Assembly: GCF_003610295.1 (NCBI RefSeq) | Contig: NZ_RAPV01000002.1 | Coordinates: forward strand, 124,001 to 188,000 | Direction of reading: 5' to 3' | From: Paraburkholderia sp. BL23I1N1 | GTDB lineage: Bacteria; Pseudomonadota; Gammaproteobacteria; Burkholderiales; Burkholderiaceae | DNA length: 64,000 nucleotides | The notes under the pieces: generated by a model | The model's input: the letters and a program-made list of their open reading frames with translations, nothing else | The model's database searches: none | Told to the model about the DNA's origin: nothing | In this document: piece by piece, positions 53,423 through 62,362 of the stretch | How positions within the stretch are numbered: position 1 is the first letter of the stretch | How the letters are laid out: each line of letters opens with the position of its first letter | Program-made: the position numbers and the translations under genes

Positions 53423-55051
53423 TTACTTGACGCTGACGCCATCGAAGCGCGCATAACCGAGCGGCTCGATACGCATATCGACCACCTTCTTGCTGACAGG
53501 CTGGTACACCGTCGAGTGAGCGATCGGCGAGAACGGCAGTTGCTGCGCGAAGATCTGCTGCGCCTGCGTGTACGCCGTCGTGCGTGCGCCCTGATCGGAC
53601 GTGACGCGACCCTTCTGGATCAGATCGTCGAACGGCTTATAGCACCACTTCGAGAAGTTGTTGCCGTTCACCGCTTCGCAGCCGAGCAGCGTGCCGAGCC
53701 AGTTGTCCGGATCGCCGTTGTCGCCGGTCCAGCCGATCAGCATCGTGTCGTCTTCGCCTGCGTGAGCGCGCTTGATGTACTCGCCCCATTCATACGTGAC
53801 GATCTTCGCCTTCACGCCGATCTTGGCCCAGTCGGCCTGGATCATTTCCGCCATCAAGCGGGCGTTCGGGTTATACGCGCGTTGCACCGGCATCGCCCAC
53901 AGCGTGATGTCGAAGCCGTTCGGGTAGCCGGCCTTCGCCAGCAGCGCCTTGGCCTTGTCCGAATCGTAGGACGGGCTCTTCAGATTCTTGTCATACGACC
54001 ATTGCGTCGGCGGCATCGGGTTCGTCGCGGACTGGCCTGCGCCCTGGTACACCGACTCGATGATCGCCTTCTTGTTGATCGCCATGTCGAGCGCCTGACG
54101 CACTTCCAGCTTGTCGACCGGCTTGTGCGTCACGTTGTACGCGAGGTAGCCGAGGTTGAAGCCCGGCTGCGACGGCATGTCGATGTTCGCTTCAGCCTTC
54201 AGCGGCGCGATGTCGGCCGGACGCGGATAGCTCATCACCTGGCATTCGTCGCGCTTGATCTTCTGCACGCGCACGCCGGCGTCCGGCGTGATCGAGAAGA
54301 TCAGCTTCGAGATCTTCACCGCGTTCGGCTTCCAGTAATCCGGATTGCCGTCGAAACGGATCGTCGCGTCTTTCGTGTAGCTGCGGAAAATGAACGGGCC
54401 CGTGCCGACCGGATTCTGGTTGATGTCGGCGGCTTTGCCGGCCTTCAGCAGCTGGTCCGCGTATTCACCCGAGAGGATCGACGCGTATTCCATCGCCATG
54501 TTCTGGATGAACGGCGCGTTGACTTCCTTCAGCGTGAACTTGACCGTGTACGGGTCGACCTTTTCGACGCTGGTGATCAGCTTGTCGAGGCCCATGTCCG
54601 TGAAGTACGGGAACTGGACCGGGTACGCCTTACGGAACGGCTGGTTCGTGTCCAGCATGCGCTGGAACGTGAACACGACGTCGTCCGCATTGAATTCGCG
54701 CGTCGGCTTGAAGAACGACGTGGTCTGGAACTTCACGCCATGACGCAGATGGAACGTGTAGGTCTTGCCGTCCGCGGAGACATCCCACTTCTCGGCGAGG
54801 CCCGGTTCGACTTTGGTGCCGCCGCGTTCGAATTCGACGAGGCGGTTGTAGACGGTGAATGTATTAGCCGTGAAATCGGTGCCCGTGGTGTATTGGGCCG
54901 GATCGAAACCCGCAGGGCTGCCTTCTGAGCAGTAAACCAGGGTTTTATTCGGAATCTCGGCGCGCGCGACACTTGCGCCCACCAGCGATGCCGCTGCAGC
55001 GGCGACGAGCGTCGTAACACGCGCAGCGCGCAACAGGTTGTTTTGCTTCAT
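53423..55051 (-). CDS. dppA: Dipeptide-binding protein DppA (copy 1)
   Basis: This 542-residue periplasmic protein has a signal peptide ending SVARA. The family opening is KTLVYCSEGSPAGFDPAQYT, followed by DVVFTFQRMLD and later PDNWLGTLLGCEA, with CEAVN...WC as the cysteine pair. It should bind dipeptides (possibly heme or 5-aminolevulinate as for E. coli DppA) and deliver them to DppBC. It lies 132 bases ahead of dppB. Confidence 0.95.
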   Translation of the reverse strand: MKQNNLLRAARVTTLVAAAAASLVGASVARAEIPNKTLVYCSEGSPAGFDPAQYTTGTDFTANTFTVYNRLVEFERGGTKVEPGLAEKWDVSADGKTYTFHLRHGVKFQTTSFFKPTREFNADDVVFTFQRMLDTNQPFRKAYPVQFPYFTDMGLDKLITSVEKVDPYTVKFTLKEVNAPFIQNMAMEYASILSGEYADQLLKAGKAADINQNPVGTGPFIFRSYTKDATIRFDGNPDYWKPNAVKISKLIFSITPDAGVRVQKIKRDECQVMSYPRPADIAPLKAEANIDMPSQPGFNLGYLAYNVTHKPVDKLEVRQALDMAINKKAIIESVYQGAGQSATNPMPPTQWSYDKNLKSPSYDSDKAKALLAKAGYPNGFDITLWAMPVQRAYNPNARLMAEMIQADWAKIGVKAKIVTYEWGEYIKRAHAGEDDTMLIGWTGDNGDPDNWLGTLLGCEAVNGNNFSKWCYKPFDDLIQKGRVTSDQGARTTAYTQAQQIFAQQLPFSPIAHSTVYQPVSKKVVDMRIEPLGYARFDGVSVK

Positions 55052-55254
55052 GTTTCCTCCAGGTTCGGGGCCGGCTCCCGCCGGCGTAGCGCGATATTAC
55101 TTGAGCTTGGCTACCACCAACAAGCGGAGGAAAATACCCCCGTTGACGATCGGAAACAGATGCGGCATATGGGCGACCGCACGCCGGCGCTGGCCGGAAC
55201 GTGCGGCGCCAAAGGTGGGCCCGGCAAAAAGCGGCCCACGGGTTGTTTCTGCGG

Positions 55255-56898
55255 CTATTTCAGGCCAACGCTCATGAATTGCGTCGGACCGAACGGGTCG
55301 ATCTTGAAGCCGGTGACGTCTTTGCTGATCGGCTGGTAGACAGTCGAGTGGGCAATCGGCGTGAACGGAACCTGTTGCTTGAAGATTTCCTGCGCTTCCA
55401 TATATGCCTTGGTTCGCTCGGCGAGATCGGTGGTGCCGCGGCCTTTCCTGATCAGGTCGTCGAAAGGTTTGTAGCACCATTTGGAAAAATTGCTGCCCTT
55501 CACCGCATCGCAGCCGAGCAGCACGCCAAGCCAATTGTCAGGATCGCCGTAATCCCCCGTCCAGCCGATCAGAATCGCCTCGTGTTCGCCAGCGTGGGCG
55601 CGGCGGATGTACTCGCCCCACTCGTAGGTGGCGATCGTTACCTTGACACCGATCTTCGCCCAGTCGGCCTGCAGCATTTCGGCCATCAGCCGGGCGTTCG
55701 GGTTGTAGGGACGCTGTACCGGCATGGCCCACAGCGTCAGGTCGAAGCCGTCCGGGTAGCCGGCCTCCTTCAGCAAAGCCTTGGCCTTATCAATATCGTA
55801 AGGCGCATCTTTCAGGTTCTTGTCGTAACCCCATTGGGTCGGCGGCATGGGATTCGTCGCGATTTGCCCGGCGCCCTGATACACCGACTCGATAATCGCT
55901 TTCTTGTTGATCGACATATCCAGCGCGCGTCGCACCAGCACGTTGTCGAGCGGTTTTTTCGTCGTGTTGTAGCCGAGGATGCCCAGATTGAAGCCAACCT
56001 CGCTCGGCAGTGCCAGCGACGAGTCGGCCTTGATCTGCGGAATATCCGCAGGGCGCGGATAACTCATCACCTGACATTCTCCCCGTTTCAGTTTCTGCAA
56101 CCGCACCGCAGGGTCCAGGGTGATCGAAAAGATGAGCTTGCCGACCTTCACGATGCCCGGTTTCCAATAGTCGGGATTGCCGTCGAAGCGGATCGTGTCG
56201 TCCTTGGTATAGCTTCGGAAAATGAACGGCCCGGTGCCGACCGGGTATTGATTGATATCGGACGCTTTACCGGCTTTCAGCAGTTGATCCGTGTACTCCG
56301 CCGAGAGAATCGACGCGAACGGCATCGCGATCTGCTGCAGGAACGGTGCATCGACTTCCTTCAGCGTGAAGCGCACGGTGTACGGATCGAGTTTCTCGAC
56401 CTTGGCGATGTTCTTCGCCAGTCCGAGGTCGACGAAGTAGGGAAATGGAACCGCGTACGCCTTACGGAACGGCTGGTCCGGATCCAGCATCCGCTGGTAA
56501 GTGAAGACGACGTCGTCGGCATTGAATTCGCGGGTCGGCTTGAAGAACGAGGTGGTCTGAAACTTCACACCGTGCCGCAGGTAGAACGTGTATTGCAGGC
56601 CGTCCGGCGACACCTCCCACTTCTCGGCGAGGCCCGGCTCGATATCGGTACTGCCGCGCGCGAACTCGACAAGGCGGTTGTAGACCGTGTACGAGGCGGC
56701 GGTGAATTCGACACTGGTCGTGTACTGCGCGGAATCAAAGCCCGCGGGACTGCCTTCGGAGCAGAACACGAGCGTTTTGTCGGGCAGGGAAGCCGCTTGC
56801 GCCGCCACGGGCAACATGCTTGCCGTGACAACCGCGAGGGCGGCAAGAACTGGCTGGCAGAACTGGCGAACCGCAAACAGCTTCTCTGAGACTGTCAT
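55255..56898 (-). CDS. Dipeptide-binding protein DppA (copy 2)
   Basis: This 547-residue protein is clearly paralogous to its neighbour, sharing most motifs (KTLVFCSEGSPAGFDSAQYT, PDNWLGVLLGCDA). A signal peptide ends AAQA. ATG 56898 is chosen over a longer frame. The tandem arrangement points to gene duplication that widens substrate range, with both feeding one DppBCDF system. It lies first in the operon; a hairpin (55215-55239) stands between the two copies. Confidence 0.94.
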   Translation of the reverse strand: MTVSEKLFAVRQFCQPVLAALAVVTASMLPVAAQAASLPDKTLVFCSEGSPAGFDSAQYTTSVEFTAASYTVYNRLVEFARGSTDIEPGLAEKWEVSPDGLQYTFYLRHGVKFQTTSFFKPTREFNADDVVFTYQRMLDPDQPFRKAYAVPFPYFVDLGLAKNIAKVEKLDPYTVRFTLKEVDAPFLQQIAMPFASILSAEYTDQLLKAGKASDINQYPVGTGPFIFRSYTKDDTIRFDGNPDYWKPGIVKVGKLIFSITLDPAVRLQKLKRGECQVMSYPRPADIPQIKADSSLALPSEVGFNLGILGYNTTKKPLDNVLVRRALDMSINKKAIIESVYQGAGQIATNPMPPTQWGYDKNLKDAPYDIDKAKALLKEAGYPDGFDLTLWAMPVQRPYNPNARLMAEMLQADWAKIGVKVTIATYEWGEYIRRAHAGEHEAILIGWTGDYGDPDNWLGVLLGCDAVKGSNFSKWCYKPFDDLIRKGRGTTDLAERTKAYMEAQEIFKQQVPFTPIAHSTVYQPISKDVTGFKIDPFGPTQFMSVGLK

Positions 56899-57096
56899 AT
56901 CGTTCTCCGCACAGCAGCCACGTCGGCTGCGCTTCGAGCATAGACAGCGCAAAAATCGGGTTCAATGCGGGCTTATACGTGCGGAAGGAAATGCCGGGTG
57001 GCACATGTCTGTTGCGGCGCAGCAACAGTTTCAGAACAAATTCGCGGGCGCGAATTTTCCGTACGAGATAGATGGCCGCGCGAGATTGCCCGCCCG

Positions 57097-57131
57097 AAAA
57101 AAAACCGCGCGGTTTGGTCAACCGTGCGGTT
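57097..57131 (-). terminator. Terminator of the ahcY-metF operon
   Basis: On the minus strand, arms AACCGCACGGTT and AACCGCGCGGTT around a five-base loop are followed by eight T. It begins about 40 bases beyond the metF stop. Confidence 0.85.
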
Positions 57132-57171
57132 CTTTACAACGATGTTCAGGCCACTGGCGGTCGCCCGGTGC

Positions 57172-58002
57172 TTAAGCGCCGAGCCGCTCGCAGATCGCCT
57201 TGGTCGCCGCTGCGCCGTTCAACGTATAGAAGTGCAGGCCCGGCACCTTTGCGTCGATGAGACGCTGGCACAGATCCGTCACCACATCCAGCCCGAACGC
57301 GCGAATCGACTCGCGGTCGTCGCCGAAGCTTTCCAGACGGCGCGCGACCCAACGCGGCACTTCCGCGCCGCACATCTCCGAGAAACGCATCAGCTGCGAG
57401 AAGTTCGTGATCGGCATGATGCCCGGCACGATGGGCACGTCGACGCCGAGCTTCCTCGCATCGTCGACGAAGCGGAAGTACGCGTCCGCGTTGAAGAAAT
57501 ACTGCGTGATCGCCGAATTGGCGCCGGCCTTCACCTTATGGGCGAAGTTTTCCAGATCGTGACGCGGCGAGCGCGACTGCGGGTGGTACTCCGGGTAGCC
57601 GGCCACCTCGATCCAGAACCAGTCGCCGAACTCGGCGCGGATAAAGCTCACGAGTTCCGACGCGTAACGCAGTTCGCCGACTTCGCCCATGCCGGACGGC
57701 AAGTCGCCGCGCAATGCGACGATATGGCGGATGCCATGCGCGCGGTACTCGTTGAGGATCGCGCGCAGACTCTCTTTCGACGAGCCGATGCACGACACGT
57801 GCGGTGCCGCTTCAAGACCTTCCTTCGCCATTTCGACGACGGTATCGAGCGTGCCCTGTTGCGTCGAACCGCCAGCGCCGAACGTGACGGACACGAACAT
57901 GGGCTTGAGCGGTGTGAGCTGCGCACGCGTGGCGCGCAGCTTCTCGACGCCTTCCTGCGTTTTCGGCGGGAAGAATTCGAATGAAAGTTCGATCGGGTTC
58001 AT
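57172..58002 (-). CDS. metF: Methylenetetrahydrofolate reductase
   Basis: This 276-residue flavoenzyme reduces 5,10-methylene-THF to 5-methyl-THF, the methyl donor for methionine synthesis. It starts MNPIELSFEFFPPKTQEGVE with the catalytic Glu, followed by VTFGAGGSTQQGT, and later GANSAITQYFFNADAY and GIMPI. It lies 11 bases after a holin-like membrane gene in the operon headed by ahcY. Confidence 0.96.
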   Translation of the reverse strand: MNPIELSFEFFPPKTQEGVEKLRATRAQLTPLKPMFVSVTFGAGGSTQQGTLDTVVEMAKEGLEAAPHVSCIGSSKESLRAILNEYRAHGIRHIVALRGDLPSGMGEVGELRYASELVSFIRAEFGDWFWIEVAGYPEYHPQSRSPRHDLENFAHKVKAGANSAITQYFFNADAYFRFVDDARKLGVDVPIVPGIMPITNFSQLMRFSEMCGAEVPRWVARRLESFGDDRESIRAFGLDVVTDLCQRLIDAKVPGLHFYTLNGAAATKAICERLGA

Positions 58003-58013
58003 GATTCAGTAGA

Positions 58014-58367
58014 TCAACCGATACTGCGGTTGCCGAAAATAAGCGCGGACAGCAGCCACGAAACGATGCTGTACAGAATCGAGCCGAAGAACGCCGACCA
58101 GAAACCCGACACTTCGAATCCCTTCAGCAGCGACGCGCACAACCAGAAGCACAGCGCATTGACCACCAGAATGAAAAGTCCGAGCGTGACGATCGTAACG
58201 GGCAGCGTCAACAGGATCAGCACCGGTCGCAGAATCGTGTTGATCAACCCGAGTACCACCGCGACGATCAAAGCGGTGCCAAAACTGCGGATATGAATCG
58301 ACGGTACGAGGTAGGTGATGATCAGGAGCGCAAGCGCGTTGATCAGCCAGGTCAGCAGCACGGTCAT
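58014..58367 (-). CDS. Phage-holin-4-like membrane protein
   Basis: This 117-residue protein has four membrane helices and the family motif LGLINTILRPVLILLTLPVT followed by GLFILVVNALCFWL. The family (PF04020) is widespread in bacterial chromosomes and is not proven to be a holin. In many betaproteobacteria it stands between ahcY and metF as here; the reason is unknown. Confidence 0.9.
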   Translation of the reverse strand: MTVLLTWLINALALLIITYLVPSIHIRSFGTALIVAVVLGLINTILRPVLILLTLPVTIVTLGLFILVVNALCFWLCASLLKGFEVSGFWSAFFGSILYSIVSWLLSALIFGNRSIG

Positions 58368-58509
58368 GTAGAGCTCCTTTCAGGCAGGATGTCCGTTTGA
58401 ACGGGACGAGGCGGGCATGGCGAACCGGGCGGCGCCTTGCGGGCCGCCCGGTCGTCAAACTGTCATGCTTTAACCGCCCGCGTGCTTAATGTCACTTAGA
58501 CGCGGTTAC

Positions 58510-59931
58510 TTAGTAGCGGTAGTGGTTCGGCTTGAACGGGCCGTTCTTGTGGACGCTGATATAGCCAGCCTGATAATCCGACAGCACCGTCAGTTCCGCG
58601 CCGATACGACCAAGGTGCAGACGCGCGACCTTTTCATCAAGGTGTTTCGGCAACACGTAGACCTTGTTTTCGTACTTGTCGCCGTGAACGAACAGCTCGA
58701 TCTGCGCGATCGTCTGGTTCGTGAACGATGCCGACATCACGAACGACGGATGACCCGTCGCGCAACCCAGATTCACGAGGCGGCCTTCAGCCAGCAGGAT
58801 CACGCGCTTGCCGTCCGGGAAAATGATGTGGTCGACTTGCGGCTTGATGTTTTCCCACTGGTACTGGCGCGTCGAGGCAACGTCGATTTCCGAATCGAAG
58901 TGACCGATGTTGCAGACAATCGCGTTGTTGCGCATGGCAGCCATATGATCGTGGCCGATCACGTGGAAATTGCCCGTTGCCGTCACGAAAATGTCGGCCT
59001 TGTCGGCGGCATATTCCATCGTCACGACGCGATAGCCTTCCATTGCTGCTTGCAGCGCGCAGATCGGATCGATTTCCGTGACCCACACCGTGGCACCCAG
59101 ACCGCGCAGCGATTGCGCGCAGCCCTTGCCCACATCGCCGTAACCGGCCACGACCGCGATCTTGCCCGCGATCATCACGTCGGTTGCGCGCTTGATGCCG
59201 TCGACCAGCGATTCACGGCAGCCGTACAGGTTGTCGAATTTCGACTTCGTGACCGAGTCGTTCACGTTGATGGCCGGGAACGGCAGGCGCCCTTCCTTTT
59301 CCATCTGATACAGACGGTGCACGCCGGTCGTGGTTTCTTCGGTCACGCCCTTGATGTGCGCGAGACGCGTCGAGTACCACACCGGATCCGCATCCAGATG
59401 CTTGGCGATCGACTTGTACAGCGCAACTTCTTCTTCGTTTTCCGGCTTCGAGATCACCGAACGGTCTTTCTCGGCCTTCGAGCCGAGGATCAACAGCAAC
59501 GTAGCGTCGCCGCCGTCGTCGAGGATCATGTTGGCAAATTCGCCATTCGGCCATTCGAAAATGCGGTGCGAGAATTCCCAGTATTCGTCGAGCGATTCGC
59601 CCTTGAATGCGAACACCGGCACGCCGCCTTGCGCGATCGCGGCGGCTGCATGGTCCTGCGTCGAGAAAATATTGCACGATGCCCAGCGAACGTCCGCGCC
59701 GAGTGCCGTCAAGGTTTCGATCAGCACGCCGGTTTGAATCGTCATGTGCAGCGAACCCGCAATGCGCGCGCCCTTCAGCGGCTGCGAGCTCTTGTATTCC
59801 TCGCGCGTCTGCATGAGGCCGGGCATTTCGGTTTCAGCGATATTCAGTTCCTTGCGGCCCCAGGCTGCAAGCGACATATCGGCGACGAGGAAATCCTGCC
59901 TGGAATTTGAATCGAGAACTGCGGCGTTCAT
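58510..59931 (-). CDS. ahcY: S-adenosylhomocysteine hydrolase
   Basis: This 473-residue cytosolic enzyme uses bound NAD to split S-adenosylhomocysteine into adenosine and homocysteine, so preventing inhibition of methyltransferases. Signatures are [36 protein letters not shown], and the NAD loop [20 protein letters not shown]. The C-terminus FKPNHYRY is the subunit-contact end. ATG 59931 follows AAGGAGGG. The leader contains an SAH riboswitch, so rising SAH should switch it on. Confidence 0.98.
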   Translation of the reverse strand: MNAAVLDSNSRQDFLVADMSLAAWGRKELNIAETEMPGLMQTREEYKSSQPLKGARIAGSLHMTIQTGVLIETLTALGADVRWASCNIFSTQDHAAAAIAQGGVPVFAFKGESLDEYWEFSHRIFEWPNGEFANMILDDGGDATLLLILGSKAEKDRSVISKPENEEEVALYKSIAKHLDADPVWYSTRLAHIKGVTEETTTGVHRLYQMEKEGRLPFPAINVNDSVTKSKFDNLYGCRESLVDGIKRATDVMIAGKIAVVAGYGDVGKGCAQSLRGLGATVWVTEIDPICALQAAMEGYRVVTMEYAADKADIFVTATGNFHVIGHDHMAAMRNNAIVCNIGHFDSEIDVASTRQYQWENIKPQVDHIIFPDGKRVILLAEGRLVNLGCATGHPSFVMSASFTNQTIAQIELFVHGDKYENKVYVLPKHLDEKVARLHLGRIGAELTVLSDYQAGYISVHKNGPFKPNHYRY

Positions 59932-59967
59932 CACGCCCTCCTTTCTAAGAAATTGACTAGAAATTTG

Positions 59968-60100
59968 ACGTGAGCGCGGTTCGATGCGGTGGATGGGAAC
60001 GCGCGGTGCGCCTCCTGCCCCTCCGATTGAAGCCTCCGAGCCTGGCGGGCGGCCGGCGAATGCTGATTCGCGGTACCCGTCGCAACGCTCCTCGAAGACG
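59968..60100 (-). promoter_or_regulatory. SAH riboswitch in the ahcY leader
   Basis: On the minus strand the leader reads CGAGGAGCGTTGCGACGGG near its 5' end, CGCCAGGCTCGGAGGC in the middle, and AACCGCGCTCACGTC at its 3' end. These are the three conserved blocks of the SAH-binding riboswitch: GAGGAGCG pairs with CGCTC, and the GGCTCGG block forms the pseudoknot. A -10-like TACAAT (60108-60113) lies just upstream. The class activates ahcY when SAH accumulates. Confidence 0.85.
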
Positions 60101-60195
60101 AACGGCGATTGTAGCAAATCGAGATGGCTTCGGGGTGGGGATCGGGAGGGTGCTGCATTGGGGGCGGATTGAGCGCGGTTTGCGCGGGTGAGTTA

Positions 60196-60993
60196 CTAAG
60201 CGGGCTGATTCGAGTGAGCAGACGCGGCAGGCTCGACAACGACGCTTGCCGTGCGCAATTGCTCGATACCCGCGCGCGCGGTGTCGAGGAACTGCCTTGA
60301 AAAGTGGAACGCCTCGGCCACATCGGCAGGATCCGGCGTCTGAAAGCCAAGTGCAATGCGGAAATAGCGTTCGGCGTGAATGCCCGCGTGATAGTGCATG
60401 CGCACGCGCTTCACGTCGTCCAGACGCCGGTTGCCGAAAATATCACGCAACGCCCAAGAAAACGCGCCGTCTTCGCCACCCATGCGGCGGAACACGTCAG
60501 TCATCGGAAAACCGCCGAGGGCCGCAAACACCGCGCGACGAATAATCAGGCTGCTCGGCACGGTGTTGCTGAGCGTGGCGGCATGCTTGTCGAAATCGGG
60601 GTGACCGAGAATATCGGCCGGAAAATCCGTGTAGTCGACGTCGAGACGTACGGACACTTCTTTCGGGTTCTGCGCGAGAAACGCACTCGCGACGGCTAGC
60701 GCGCCGGGCAGGTATTCGTCGTCAGCGTCGAGGAAAGCAAGCAGACCGTGATCCGCATGCATCGCGCCCCAGTTGCGCGCCCGAGCCGGGGTGCCGTTGC
60801 ACGGCATCTGCAGCAGGCACACGCGCGGGTCGAGACGCCCGAAGTGTGCGACCAGGTCTGCGGAGGCATCGGTCGAGCCGTCGTCCACCACCATGATCTG
60901 CGCGGCTTCCGGTTGGATCAGGCAACTTTGAAGCGCGCGGGCGAGCGTCGTCGTGCCGTTGTAGCAGGGAATGATGATCGAGATGGGCGTCAT
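60196..60993 (-). CDS. Family 2 glycosyltransferase
   Basis: This 265-residue protein starts TPISIIIPCYNGTTTLARAL, the GT-A nucleotide-binding opening, followed by MVVDDGSTDAS and LLAFLDADDEYL with the metal-binding DxD. RRMGGEDGAFSWAL is the usual acceptor-side motif. The donor and acceptor sugars are unknown; it probably acts in surface polysaccharide synthesis. ATG 60993 was chosen. It is divergent from the LysR gene. Confidence 0.88.
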   Translation of the reverse strand: MTPISIIIPCYNGTTTLARALQSCLIQPEAAQIMVVDDGSTDASADLVAHFGRLDPRVCLLQMPCNGTPARARNWGAMHADHGLLAFLDADDEYLPGALAVASAFLAQNPKEVSVRLDVDYTDFPADILGHPDFDKHAATLSNTVPSSLIIRRAVFAALGGFPMTDVFRRMGGEDGAFSWALRDIFGNRRLDDVKRVRMHYHAGIHAERYFRIALGFQTPDPADVAEAFHFSRQFLDTARAGIEQLRTASVVVEPAASAHSNQPA

Positions 60994-61195
60994 GGGCTGA
61001 AACAGGCGCGGCGGGCCGAACGATAGAGAACCGCGGATGTTATCCCGCTTCCGGCGGCGTCCATCCTGGAAAAGCTGACGAAGCACCGTGCGCGACCGCG
61101 CCGAACAACGCGCGGCCCACGAACGACGCAGATACGAAGTGCATCATCAGGTTGCGCCTGCGGCATAAATTTAATGACTTACAATTACCGAATTC

Positions 61196-61210
61196 ATTCC
61201 AAATTGGAAT
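61196..61210. promoter_or_regulatory. Palindrome upstream of the LysR gene
   Basis: ATTCCAA-A-TTGGAAT is a perfect inverted repeat of the T-N11-A type, 16 bases before the regulator's GTG start. It is a likely autoregulatory LysR binding site. Confidence 0.6.
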
Positions 61211-61226
61211 TTCGGAGCCAGGCATC

Positions 61227-62186
61227 GTGGAACTACGTGCGCTGCGGTATTTCGTCGAAGTGGTCCGTCAGCAGAGCTTCACTGTCGCAGCCGAGCAGAT
61301 GTTCGTCACGCAGCCGACCATCAGCAAGATGGTCAAGTCGCTGGAAGATGAAATCGGTTCGCCGCTGCTATTGCGCGACGGGCGCCAGATGGTGCTGACC
61401 GACGCCGGCCGGATCGTCTACCAGCGCGGTCAGGACGTGCTGGCGGCGCACGCGCAATTGCAGGCCGAACTGAACGATCTCGACACCCTCGGTCGGGGCG
61501 AGCTGACCATCGGCATTCCGCCAATGGGCGGTTCGCTGTTCACGCCCGCCATTGCCGCTTTCCGCCAGCGCTACCCGAAAATCGAGCTGAAGCTGTTCGA
61601 GCAGGGTTCGCGCGCGATCGAAGCCGCGCTGATCCATGGCGAGCTGGAACTCGGTGGAGTGCTTCAACCAGTCGATCCGGAAAACATCGACGTGCTGCCG
61701 ATGACGCGGCAATTGCTATGGCTGGTCGCGCGCGCCGGCTCGCGCTGGGACGACCTGCACGAAGTACCGCTCGCCGAGCTCGCCAACGAGCCGTTCGTGT
61801 TCTACGGCGAGAGCCTCGCACTCAACGATGTCGTGCTGAATGCGTGCCGCGCTGCCGGCTTTGCGCCGACCATCGTCGGGCGCAGCGGGCACTGGGATTT
61901 CATGGCGGCGCTGGTGCTGGCCGGCGTCGGCATCGCGCTGTTGCCGGCGCCCTACTGCCGACGGCTCGACCCTGCGCAGTTCACCTGCCGCCCCGTGGTG
62001 GAACCGGAAATTCCGTGGGAGATGGCGATTGGCTGGCGCCGCAACGGGTATCTGTCGCATGCGGCGCGCGCGTGGCTGGAGGTGGCGCGCGAGACGCTGC
62101 CCGGCCAGGCCGGCGACGATTTCATGCTGGGGCCGGGCATCGGCGTGATCGGCATCACGGCGCCTGTTCAGACACCGAAGCCGTAA
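61227..62186 (+). CDS. LysR-family transcriptional regulator
   Basis: This 319-residue regulator starts at GTG 61227 (GGAG at 61214-61217), giving MELRALRYFVEVVRQQSFTV, the standard helix-turn-helix opening, then MFVTQPTISKMVKSLEDEIG. The effector domain (about 90-300) follows, with ELTIGIPPMGGSLFTPAIAA. The inducer and targets are unknown. Upstream are a palindrome and a divergent glycosyltransferase gene about 230 bases away. Confidence 0.92.
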   Translation: MELRALRYFVEVVRQQSFTVAAEQMFVTQPTISKMVKSLEDEIGSPLLLRDGRQMVLTDAGRIVYQRGQDVLAAHAQLQAELNDLDTLGRGELTIGIPPMGGSLFTPAIAAFRQRYPKIELKLFEQGSRAIEAALIHGELELGGVLQPVDPENIDVLPMTRQLLWLVARAGSRWDDLHEVPLAELANEPFVFYGESLALNDVVLNACRAAGFAPTIVGRSGHWDFMAALVLAGVGIALLPAPYCRRLDPAQFTCRPVVEPEIPWEMAIGWRRNGYLSHAARAWLEVARETLPGQAGDDFMLGPGIGVIGITAPVQTPKP

Positions 62187-62204
62187 ATGCGGCTAACGCG
62201 AACG

Positions 62205-62260
62205 GGACCACTGCAAATGCGGCCACCGCAAACGCGGCCGCCGCCAATGCGGCCAGCCAA
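62205..62260 (+). repeat. Degenerate GC-rich tandem repeat after the LysR gene
   Basis: Units like AATGCGGCCACCGC recur about four times with variation directly after the stop codon. The repeat may have arisen by slippage and lies before a terminator. Confidence 0.5.
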
Positions 62261-62266
62261 ATGACA

Positions 62267-62302
62267 ACATGCCGCCCGGCGCAGACCGGACGGCATGTTT
62301 TT
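62267..62302 (+). terminator. Terminator of the LysR gene
   Basis: Arms ACATGCCG (62267-62274) and CGGCATGT (62291-62298), with extra CCGG pairing inside, are followed by five T. Confidence 0.8.
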
Positions 62303-62362
62303 CAGGCGCACCTCAGCGACTCACCTCAGCGGCTTACCTCGGACGCTCACCGAACGTCGTCA

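Noticed and set aside
61040..61225. 61-codon minus-strand frame between the glycosyltransferase and LysR genes
   Set aside because: No ribosome site or recognised domain; it covers the LysR operator region and is probably chance.
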